From UBA8828 sp046315175 (GTDB lineage: Bacteria; Verrucomicrobiota; Verrucomicrobiia; Opitutales; UBA953): a stretch of 6,130 nt of DNA. Shown here one piece after another: positions 1 through 4,202 of the stretch. Both the position numbers and the translations under genes were made by a program. The number at the start of each line of letters is the position of its first letter. The first letter of the stretch is position 1. The notes below the pieces were generated by a model that was not told the DNA's origin, searched no databases, and worked only from the letters and a program-made list of their open reading frames with translations. Location: positions 1-6,130 of the forward strand of contig JBKDBK010000176.1 in NCBI GenBank assembly GCA_046315175.1, read 5' to 3'.

Positions 1-371
1 CGCAGGACGGTCAGGCAGCGATTCGCCATGTTGGGCGTGCCGGCGAGACCGCGGCGCATCTGAGCAACGTGCCGGGACTGGACGTCGTGCGGCGCGAATT
101 CCGCGAAGATGCCTTGCAGCTTGCGGGCCGCGACGCGGTACTGCTTCGCGGTCTCTGGCGAGACGCGGGCGGTCAGCACCGGCATCGCGTTCTCGATGAG
201 CGCCTCCATCCCGCCGACCGGCTGGGATTGGAGCCGAGCGTACTCGGCCAGCGACGGCCCGAGCTCAGCGCCGAGGCGCAGCCACTTTCCCCGCTGGACG
301 TACCAATAAGCTCCGTGCCGGAGGTAGACGCAGGGCGGGAGCTCGCGGTTGTGCTTCCGGGGTCGTGGCAT
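1..371 (-). CDS. Tyrosine site-specific integrase, N-terminal part (3' end beyond window)
   Basis: Only the first 123 residues are in the window; the frame is open to the left edge. The start MPRPRKHNRELPPCVYLRHG, followed by an aromatic YWYV segment, resembles the short DNA-binding N-terminus of many proteobacterial phage integrases. Residues about 50-123 look like the helical core-binding (SAM-like) domain, with an S-P-E-T-A-K-Q-Y segment near 71-78 and a helix ending in NMANRCLTVL. The catalytic domain (R...HxxR...Y) would lie outside, so activity cannot be judged. Family enzymes recombine attP with attB and, with an excisionase, reverse this. The ATG at 371 fits this N-terminus but has no strong ribosome site. 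It lies 107 bases inside the DUF4224 gene, suggesting coupled translation. The family call is confident although the catalytic residues are unseen. Confidence 0.87.
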   Translation of the reverse strand, partial: MPRPRKHNRELPPCVYLRHGAYWYVQRGKWLRLGAELGPSLAEYARLQSQPVGGMEALIENAMPVLTARVSPETAKQYRVAARKLQGIFAEFAPHDVQSRHVAQMRRGLAGTPNMANRCLTVL

Positions 372-510
372 GGGGCTGGCTCTTGAAGACGACCAGCGAC
401 CCGTCGGGTCGCTGGCGATAGGGTACACCGAGGGCGATGAGTACCCGGATCTGCGCCGAGCGGCGCTTCCTCCGGGTGAGGTCTCGGAGCTCCTGGTCGG
501 TGAGGATCAT
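265..510 (-). CDS. DUF4224-family small phage protein upstream of integrase
   Basis: An 81-residue protein starting MILTDQELRDLT. Residues 1-42 match my knowledge of DUF4224: an L-T-D-x-E-L-x-x-L-T start, a basic R-K-R-R-S-A-Q helix, then a G-V-P-Y...P-D-G-S-L-V-V hairpin. The family is common in proteobacterial phages, often next to the integrase, with no established biochemical role. It is small and basic, so DNA binding (for example excisionase-like) is plausible but inferred. The ATG overlaps the previous stop as ATGA. The last 35 or so residues are Pro/Ala/Arg-rich and coincide with the integrase N-terminus in another frame; they look like by-product sequence rather than a conserved domain. 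Confidence 0.78.
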   Translation of the reverse strand: MILTDQELRDLTRRKRRSAQIRVLIALGVPYRQRPDGSLVVFKSQPHATTPEAQPRAPALRLPPARSLLVRPAGKVAAPRR

Positions 511-593
511 CGCGGCGGCAGCTTGGTCCCGACCGCGACGAGGACGACGACGCCTGCCACGAAGCCGAGGATGAATCCGATCGCGAACGTCAC
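507..593 (-). CDS. 28-residue single-helix membrane peptide
   Basis: GTG start, then MTFAIGFILGFVAGVV and a further hydrophobic run to about residue 23, ending in the short basic tail KLPPR. This is one transmembrane helix with small-residue spacing (G6, G10, G14) that favours helix packing. The start is well supported: GGAGG lies 8 bases upstream, inside the 18-bp repeat at 590-607, and the GTG overlaps the stop of the 42-residue gene as GTGA. It is in the same frame as the longer Cys-rich ORF starting at 896, so it may be an independent small gene or an internal-start product of that ORF. Tiny membrane proteins like this are common in phages and their roles are mostly unknown. It is followed at once by the DUF4224 gene (ATGA overlap). 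Confidence 0.6.
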   Translation of the reverse strand: MTFAIGFILGFVAGVVVLVAVGTKLPPR

Positions 594-896
594 GGCAGTT
601 TCCTCCGGGCGTCGAGCGCCGCGCACCAGGCCGTCCACGCGGCTTGTGCCTGGGCGAGAAGATAGCGACCATCGCGGTCGCACTTGATCGCCGCCGGCCA
701 CTTGCCGCCATCGCTCATCCAGGGCGTCGAACGCGTCGCGGAGATAGTCCGTCGGAGTCGGCGCGCTGGCTGCCTTGTGGCAATAGCTTCGGCAATCGCA
801 CGCTTCGTATCCGCACTCCGGTAATCCCGCCGAGCACCGCCAGGCGTCATCGCACCCGTCGGGCCGGCGGCACTCGACCTTGTTCGGATCGCTCAC
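507..896 (-). CDS. Cys-rich small protein; true 3' end uncertain
   Basis: GTG start at 896 with GGAGG 8 bases upstream and a GTGA overlap with the zinc finger gene before it, so initiation is well supported. Residues 1-40 contain seven cysteines (9, 15, 21, 28, 33, 35, 39), probably a metal-binding knuckle, followed by a charged helix (TDYLRDAFDALDERWRQ). Beyond about residue 65 the protein loses coherence where the 42-residue gene runs in another frame. The frame has no stop until 507, so formally it is 129 residues ending in the membrane helix also made from the GTG at 593. Either a soluble Cys-rich domain is tethered to a membrane helix, or the original stop was lost and only the first 60-70 residues matter. 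No family is recognised. Confidence 0.55.
   Translation of the reverse strand: MSDPNKVECRRPDGCDDAWRCSAGLPECGYEACDCRSYCHKAASAPTPTDYLRDAFDALDERWRQVAGGDQVRPRWSLSSRPGTSRVDGLVRGARRPEETAVTFAIGFILGFVAGVVVLVAVGTKLPPR
590..607 (+). repeat. 18-bp direct repeat, copy 1 (stop + SD + GTG cassette)
   Basis: The plus-strand sequence is TCACGGCAGTTTCCTCCG, identical to the copy at 893-910. Read on the minus strand it supplies the ending R-K-L-P-stop of the 42-residue gene, a GGAGG ribosome site and the GTG of the next gene in a GTGA overlap. Confidence 0.9.
590..718 (-). CDS. 42-residue hypothetical protein, Trp/Ala-rich
   Basis: ATG at 718, 42 residues: MSDGGKWPAAIKCDRDGRYL followed by an Ala/Gln/Trp helix and the ending DARRKLP. 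No family is recognised. Support is compositional: by hand count GC at codon positions 3, 1 and 2 is about 80, 68 and 63%, the order expected for coding DNA here, whereas the overlapping frame from 896 gives the reverse order. The final codons and stop are part of the 18-bp repeat that supplies the ribosome site for the next gene, so translation of this frame and the next would be coupled. The ATG has no good Shine-Dalgarno and lies inside the upstream Cys-rich ORF, so it would depend on ribosomes already on the message. Confidence 0.5.
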   Translation of the reverse strand: MSDGGKWPAAIKCDRDGRYLLAQAQAAWTAWCAALDARRKLP

Positions 897-910
897 GGCA
901 GTTTCCTCCG
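893..910 (+). repeat. 18-bp direct repeat, copy 2 (stop + SD + GTG cassette)
   Basis: A perfect match to 590-607. On the minus strand it ends the TraR/DksA-like gene with R-K-L-P-stop and gives the GGAGG site (8-base spacing) and GTG start of the Cys-rich gene. The identity covers exactly the functional junction and stops at its edges. Confidence 0.9.
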
Positions 911-1081
911 ATCGCGGCACGGGGCGCAGACGCCGCGCACCAGGCGACCGGACCACTCGCCGCACAGTTCGCAGTCGCCGGGCTCGCCGGGCGGGATGGT
1001 CGCGGCCTTCTCGCGCTGGCGCGCGATGCGGGCAAGGTGCAGCGCTTCCTCGCGTTGCTGGGTCAGGTCAGCATCGTCCAT
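893..1081 (-). CDS. TraR/DksA-type C4 zinc finger protein (reduced)
   Basis: A 62-residue protein: an N-terminal helix starting MDDADLTQQREEAL, a linker with PPGEPGD, and a four-cysteine finger C37-x2-C40 ... C52-x2-C55 followed by RDRRKLP. The D-D-A-x-x-x-Q start plus C-terminal C4 finger is the TraR/DksA layout; TraR and phage relatives bind the RNA polymerase secondary channel and alter promoter choice without long coiled-coil arms. The loop between the Cys pairs is shorter than usual and the I-P-x-x-R segment is reduced to GRLVRG, so polymerase binding is inferred, not certain. ATG at 1081 with a weak GAAAG site; it overlaps the helicase 3' end by 14 bases and is followed by a GTGA junction. 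Confidence 0.75.
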   Translation of the reverse strand: MDDADLTQQREEALHLARIARQREKAATIPPGEPGDCELCGEWSGRLVRGVCAPCRDRRKLP

Positions 1082-2462
1082 TGGTCTTTCGCTTCATCGC
1101 TTCAAGGAGGAGGTCTTGCACTTCGCGCTTCGACGCCACGCGAGCCATGACTAGGTCGTCGACCGTGTCGGTGGCGACGATGTTGTAGACGTAGACCGGG
1201 CGGTCGTAGCCCGATTGCGCCTGGCGAGTGGGTCCGATTCGCTCGACGATCTGTAGCCGCTCCTCGAGACTCCACCAGAACCCGAAGAAGGCCATCCGGT
1301 GCCCGCCGTCTTGCAGGGATAGGCCGTGCCCGGCGCTGGCCGGATGCGCGAACAGGATCGGGATGCGGCCTGCATTCCACTCGTCGATCGTCGACGGGTC
1401 GTCGTCCAGATGCCGGCCGCGCGGGAACGCCTTGAGCAGTCGCGCGAGGTCGTGCTTGAAGTGGTAGGCGACTAGCAGCGGGGCGCCGGCGCACTCCTCG
1501 ACGATCGACTCGAGCGCCTGGAGTTTGAGGTCGTGGACTTCGGAGAATCGGGTGCCGGCCTCGTCGGTATAGATGGCGCCGTTCGCGATCTGTAGGCACT
1601 TGATCGTCCGGCTCGCCGCGTTGAACGCTTCGACGTCGGAGCCCGCGATCTGTGCGAACATTTCGCGCTCCATGTCGTCATAGATCGCGCGGGCTTTCTT
1701 CGGGAGCTCGACGCGGATCGTCGTGACGATCGGCTCGCGGAGGTCGAACCAATCGCGCGCGTCCAGCGACAGGCACAGATCCCGCAGGCGACCCTCGATC
1801 TGCTCCTGGGCGAACGGGCGCGGGACCAGCTTGACGTCGTGCGGGTCCGGGCCGTAGCGCTCCTGCGCGAACCATCGGTCGGTGAATGCGCGGAACGATC
1901 GACCGAGCCGCTCGCCGGCGTCGAGGAACCAGGCTTGTCCCCATAGGTCGATGAGGCCGTTCGGGCTGGGCGTGCCGGTGAGCTCGATGAATCGGCCGAC
2001 CTTCTTGTGCGCGACGCGCGCGAGCGCCTGGGCGCGCACGCCACCCTGCCGCATGCGGAATCCCTTGAGGCGGGTCGACTCGTCGGCGACGACCTTGCGA
2101 AACGGCCAGCGCTCGCCGAGGGTCTCGACCAGCCAAGGGATGTTGTCGTAGTTGATGGCGAAGATCGGGGCGTCGCGTCGCAGCGCGGCCCGCCGCTGGT
2201 CCGGATCGCCGACGATCGGGACGACCTCGAGATGCGCGAGGTTCGCCCACTTGCGGACCTCGCCCGGCCAGGTCGACGTCGCGACCCGCTTCGGCGCGAG
2301 TACCAGCGTCGGCCCTGGCTCGACAAGCTCGAGGATGTCGAGCGCTGCCAGGGTCGAGGATGTCTTGCCGAGCCCCATCCCCGCCCACACTGCGACGCGC
2401 GGCCGGTCGCACAGATGGTCGACGATGAGGCGCTGGTACGCGCGGAGCTCGAGGGTCTTCAC
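1068..2462 (-). CDS. SNF2-type (SF2) DNA helicase/translocase
   Basis: A 464-residue phage-type SNF2/DEAD-like ATPase. RecA domain 1 has Walker A GMGLGKT (28-34), LVLAPKRV (53-60), a DE Walker B in VVADESTRLKG (124-134) and motif III LTGTPSPNG (161-169). RecA domain 2 has motif V ASAGHGLSLQDGG (375-387) and a motif VI region QIVERIGPTRQAQ (404-416) with candidate arginine fingers R408 and R413. The length suits a minimal phage enzyme without extra domains. It probably translocates on duplex DNA in replication or recombination; the exact substrate is unknown. GTG start at 2462 overlaps the methyltransferase stop as GTGA. A VRR-NUC nuclease is encoded about 1.4 kb upstream, and helicase-nuclease neighbours are common in phages. 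Third-position GC is very high, as for a long-resident gene. Confidence 0.93.
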   Translation of the reverse strand: MKTLELRAYQRLIVDHLCDRPRVAVWAGMGLGKTSSTLAALDILELVEPGPTLVLAPKRVATSTWPGEVRKWANLAHLEVVPIVGDPDQRRAALRRDAPIFAINYDNIPWLVETLGERWPFRKVVADESTRLKGFRMRQGGVRAQALARVAHKKVGRFIELTGTPSPNGLIDLWGQAWFLDAGERLGRSFRAFTDRWFAQERYGPDPHDVKLVPRPFAQEQIEGRLRDLCLSLDARDWFDLREPIVTTIRVELPKKARAIYDDMEREMFAQIAGSDVEAFNAASRTIKCLQIANGAIYTDEAGTRFSEVHDLKLQALESIVEECAGAPLLVAYHFKHDLARLLKAFPRGRHLDDDPSTIDEWNAGRIPILFAHPASAGHGLSLQDGGHRMAFFGFWWSLEERLQIVERIGPTRQAQSGYDRPVYVYNIVATDTVDDLVMARVASKREVQDLLLEAMKRKTNGRC

Positions 2463-3493
2463 GGCCGGGCGTCCATGAACGCGCGGATCACTTCGGCCGC
2501 GAGCGGCGCGACGATCGCGTTTCCGTAGGCGCGCAGGCGTCCCACTCTGGCGGGAGCCCCATGAGCCAGCGGGAATGTGCCGGGTTCAACTGGCCGCCAC
2601 TTTCCATCGCGGCATCCGAGCCAGTCAGCATCACGCCATTGGCCGTTAGTCGGGCCGGGCAGTTCTCGGTGTACCTCGCCGCGTCCGTCAGGGTCGTGCC
2701 GCTGTGCCGTCCGCTGGCTGTCGAGTAACCCGCTGCGCCGCTGCTGCGCGAATCCATCGTCGTCGTCGTCGGCCAGCCTGCCAAGTGGACGACTTGGTTG
2801 CACAACTGCTCGCCCTTCTTCCCACCGCCCCGCTCCGACCAGGGCACCGCGTTCGCGTGCTTGTGGTCCCGCTGAGTCGGCGTCGCCCATGAGGCGAGCG
2901 GCGCCACCCTGGGCAGATCCCGGTGCGCGTGCCTGGAGTCGTTCTCCGGGTCGCCCGCGCTCCCCGTGTGATCGAGCGTCGTTGTCGGCCAGCCGCTCCG
3001 CGACGAAGTAGAGCCGCTGTCGGATGTGCGGCGCGCCGACGCCCGCAGCGCATTGATCGAGCGCCCCGACGGCGTATCCCTCGCCTTCCAGGTCAGCGTG
3101 TACAAGGTCGAGCCAAGCGAGGCCGTCCTTGCTCGCAACCTGCTCGCCAAAGACGACGCGAGGGCGGCACTCTCGGATGAGATGGAACCAGTGCGGCCAT
3201 AGGTGCCGCTCGTCAGCAAACCCGTGAGCTCGGCCAGCGACGGAGAAAGGTTGGCAAGGACATGACCCGGTCCAAACCTGTCGGCCGTCCGGCCACCCTG
3301 CAAGGCGCAGAGCATGACTCCATACGCCGATGCCGGCGAAGAAATGGCACTGGTCGAAGTCTCGAAGGTCATAGGGTTCGACGTCCACGATGCTGCGGGT
3401 GTCGACGGTGCCGTCGGCGATGAGCCCGCGCGCGATGAGATTCCGCAGCCACTCGGCCGCGAACGGTTCGATTTCGTTGTAGTAGGCGGCCAT
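2459..3493 (-). CDS. DNA (cytosine-5) methyltransferase, phage type
   Basis: A 344-residue C5 methyltransferase that would transfer methyl from S-adenosylmethionine to cytosine. Motif I (AdoMet binding) is FAGIG at 52-56; the catalytic loop is PCQPFS at 79-84 with nucleophile C80; the motif VI position reads GEQV at 116-119 (E117) instead of the usual ENV; RQRLYF (158-163) corresponds to motif VIII; YGNAIVAPLAAEV (323-335) is motif X. Residues about 165-310, the target-recognition region, are unusually Asp/Arg/Gln/Gly-rich with repeated R-L-A-D-x-D units near 167 and 239. The ATG at 3493 begins MAAYYNEIEPFAAEWLRNLI and lies 2 bases after the previous stop, without a strong ribosome site. No matching restriction enzyme is seen, so it is probably an orphan that protects phage DNA. 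From 3372 to 2488 the gene overlaps a second plausible frame, and its third-position GC drops only there. Confidence 0.93.
   Translation of the reverse strand: MAAYYNEIEPFAAEWLRNLIARGLIADGTVDTRSIVDVEPYDLRDFDQCHFFAGIGVWSHALRLAGWPDGRQVWTGSCPCQPFSVAGRAHGFADERHLWPHWFHLIRECRPRVVFGEQVASKDGLAWLDLVHADLEGEGYAVGALDQCAAGVGAPHIRQRLYFVAERLADNDARSHGERGRPGERLQARAPGSAQGGAARLMGDADSAGPQARERGALVGAGRWEEGRAVVQPSRPLGRLADDDDDGFAQQRRSGLLDSQRTAQRHDPDGRGEVHRELPGPTNGQWRDADWLGCRDGKWRPVEPGTFPLAHGAPARVGRLRAYGNAIVAPLAAEVIRAFMDARP
2488..3372 (-). CDS. Candidate overlapping gene inside the methyltransferase (+1 frame), 294 aa
   Basis: ATG at 3372, 294 codons, same strand, read one base out of phase with the methyltransferase. 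The product is Ser/Thr/Ala/Gly-rich with ordered motifs, unlike the Arg/Ser-rich shadows of the neighbouring genes. It has a stretch with GTYGRTGS, then GSTLYTLTWKARDTPSGRS and ALRASARRTSDSGS, three W-(P/A)-T-type repeats (GWPTTTLD, SWATPTQRD, GWPTTTTMD) and a C-terminal QLNPAHSRWLMGLPPEWDAC. From memory, phage proteins with WPTP-type repeats ending in LNP...W(L/M)MG(L/F)P..W are annotated next to or overlapping cytosine methyltransferases; this needs a search. Third-position GC of the methyltransferase falls only within this overlap. No strong ribosome site precedes the ATG. The role is unknown; a link to methyltransferase specificity is speculation. It could still be an untranslated frame. 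Confidence 0.5.
   Translation of the reverse strand: MTFETSTSAISSPASAYGVMLCALQGGRTADRFGPGHVLANLSPSLAELTGLLTSGTYGRTGSISSESAALASSLASRLRARTASLGSTLYTLTWKARDTPSGRSINALRASARRTSDSGSTSSRSGWPTTTLDHTGSAGDPENDSRHAHRDLPRVAPLASWATPTQRDHKHANAVPWSERGGGKKGEQLCNQVVHLAGWPTTTTMDSRSSGAAGYSTASGRHSGTTLTDAARYTENCPARLTANGVMLTGSDAAMESGGQLNPAHSRWLMGLPPEWDACAPTETRSSRRSRPK
2761..2778 (-). repeat. Imperfect intragenic repeat unit in the methyltransferase recognition region
   Basis: Plus-strand CGTCGTCGTCGGCCAGCC matches CGTCGTTGTCGGCCAGCC at 2977-2994 in 17 of 18 bases. On the minus strand each unit reads R-L-A-D-(N/D)-D in the methyltransferase frame and G-W-P-T-T-T in the overlapping frame. A more diverged third unit lies near 2862-2893. 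Confidence 0.6.
2977..2994 (-). repeat. Imperfect intragenic repeat unit, second copy
   Basis: This is the partner of 2761-2778, one mismatch in 18. It lies at the start of the variable recognition region of the methyltransferase (residues about 167-172). In the overlapping frame it opens the first W-P-T-T-T-L-D motif. Confidence 0.6.
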
Positions 3494-3495
3494 CG

Positions 3496-3741
3496 TCAGA
3501 ACGGGGGCTCGAAAGAAGTCACGCCGGCGCCGTGCATCGCCTGCTCGAGCAGTGCGTCGGTCTCGCTCGCGCCCTGCCAGCGGGCGCGCCAGTACCAGAC
3601 GCGCGGACCGTGGTCGCACGCGCCGCCGCCCCGCCGGTGCGGGAACCAATAGCCGCCGCAGTCGCACCGCAGCCGCTTGTTGCGTAGCCACCGACCGCGC
3701 GTCCGCCGAAGGTCGACGCCCAGCAGGCGGGCGTTGGACAA
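3496..3741 (-). CDS. Small Cys/His zinc-type phage protein; start uncertain
   Basis: About 81 residues from a TTG at 3741. The core LRCDCGGYWFPHRRGGGACD contains C26, C28, H35 and C42, with H44 just after, probably one metal site, followed by the aromatic stretch RVWYWRARW and an acidic helix. I recall similar small proteins in proteobacterial phages without an assigned function. Composition and aromatic content favour this frame over the overlapping alternatives. The start is unclear: the TTG has no ribosome site, while a CTG at 3765 has AAGGA seven bases upstream and would add the residues TKYVHDPL, but would run antisense into the plus-strand ORF. No ATG or GTG is available in frame between 3741 and the VRR-NUC stop. 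It lies two bases before the methyltransferase start. Confidence 0.72.
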   Translation of the reverse strand: MSNARLLGVDLRRTRGRWLRNKRLRCDCGGYWFPHRRGGGACDHGPRVWYWRARWQGASETDALLEQAMHGAGVTSFEPPF

Positions 3742-3747
3742 TGGGTC

Positions 3748-3900
3748 ATGGACGTACTTCGTCAGGCCGCCATCCTTGCCGTGCTGGTGACCGTCGTCGC
3801 GTGGCCGGCGCTGCGCGCGCTCGGGCAGGGCGACCGCTCGCGCTGGATCGCGGGCGGCCTGGGCCTGACCGCGTTCGCGCTGGTCATGTCGACGGCCTGA
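3748..3900 (+). CDS. Plus-strand 50-residue two-helix membrane peptide (antisense island)
   Basis: ATG at 3748 to TGA at 3900. It begins MDVLRQAAILAVLVTVVAWP (helix 1), then a polar turn LGQGDRSRW, then a second hydrophobic helix to the end (IAGGLGLTAFALVMSTA). The arginines and the aspartate sit in the turn, as in a real hairpin membrane protein. Hand-counted GC is about 92% at position 3, 76% at position 1 and 54% at position 2, the proper coding order; the competing minus-strand ORF (MTSANAVRPRPP...) gives an abnormal order. It fills the only gap between minus-strand genes, 2 bases from the VRR-NUC stop. Against it: no clear ribosome site or promoter, and opposite orientation to everything else. 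Function unknown; small phage membrane peptides include exclusion and lysis-modulating factors, but nothing here decides. Confidence 0.58.
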   Translation: MDVLRQAAILAVLVTVVAWPALRALGQGDRSRWIAGGLGLTAFALVMSTA

Positions 3901-3902
3901 GC

Positions 3903-4202
3903 TCACGACAGGATCGCCTCGACCCGAGCGAGCGAGTCGACGACCTCGACGCGCTGGTCGACCGCGCGCATGCGCCGATGCTCGCGGACCTGGTGCGGCT
4001 CGGGCGCCTTGCCCGGCGCCTTGAGCTCGACCCATATCGTTCGGGCCTGCCACTCGCCATTGATCGGGGCATCGTGCCGGCACGGCAGCATGACGACCCG
4101 GTCCGGCGCGCCGCGGCGGCCGATCCACTTCACTTTCCGGACCTCGCCGCCGAGCTCCTTCACGCGCTCGACCAGGTAGCGCTCGATGTCGCGCTCACGC
4201 AT
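3903..4202 (-). CDS. VRR-NUC domain nuclease
   Basis: A 99-residue stand-alone VRR-NUC protein. It starts MRERDIERYLVERVKELGGE, continues K-V-K-W-I-G-R-R and has G-A-P-D-R (31-35, D34), W-V-E-L-K (57-61, E59 and K61) and a downstream Q71. These are the conserved PD-(D/E)xK-type residues of the family, all present. VRR-NUC domains are metal-dependent structure-specific nucleases; stand-alone phage forms are thought to act as small oligomeric Holliday-junction or flap nucleases. The neighbouring SNF2 helicase fits a recombination/replication role. The ATG overlaps the previous gene by 8 bases with only a weak GAGCGGG ribosome site, suggesting coupling. The gene is intact and of normal length. 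Confidence 0.9.
   Translation of the reverse strand: MRERDIERYLVERVKELGGEVRKVKWIGRRGAPDRVVMLPCRHDAPINGEWQARTIWVELKAPGKAPEPHQVREHRRMRAVDQRVEVVDSLARVEAILS

Noticed and set aside
1..264. attP site near the integrase
   Set aside because: The integrase 3' end, where attP often lies, is outside the window, and no repeat or core-like inverted sequence was seen within it.
507..1081. Toxin-antitoxin module among the small genes
   Set aside because: No known toxin or antitoxin fold or motif is visible, and the order matches ordinary small phage accessory genes.
1472..2326. Long minus-strand ORF (284 codons) overlapping the helicase
   Set aside because: It is overwhelmingly Arg/Ser/Thr with no motifs, the typical out-of-frame reading of a high-GC gene; the helicase frame has all the family motifs.
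1678..2412. Second long minus-strand ORF overlapping the helicase
   Set aside because: Arg/Ala/Pro/Asp-rich low-complexity shadow of the helicase with no recognisable domain.
2007..2528. Plus-strand ORF antisense to the helicase
   Set aside because: Its composition mirrors the sense gene, with no start signal and no membrane or domain pattern; a shadow.
2459..3493. Restriction-modification system
   Set aside because: No restriction endonuclease lies next to the methyltransferase; the only nuclease (VRR-NUC) belongs to a branched-DNA family.
3734..3740. TTGGACA as a possible -35 element for the plus-strand ORF
   Set aside because: It lies only 8 bases before the ATG, too close to serve that start, and no matching -10 box is seen.
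3763..3887. Minus-strand 41-codon ORF (MTSANAVRPRPP...) filling the gap after the VRR-NUC gene
   Set aside because: Its codon-position GC order is abnormal (position 2 richer than position 1) and the product is low-complexity; the antisense frame fits coding statistics better.
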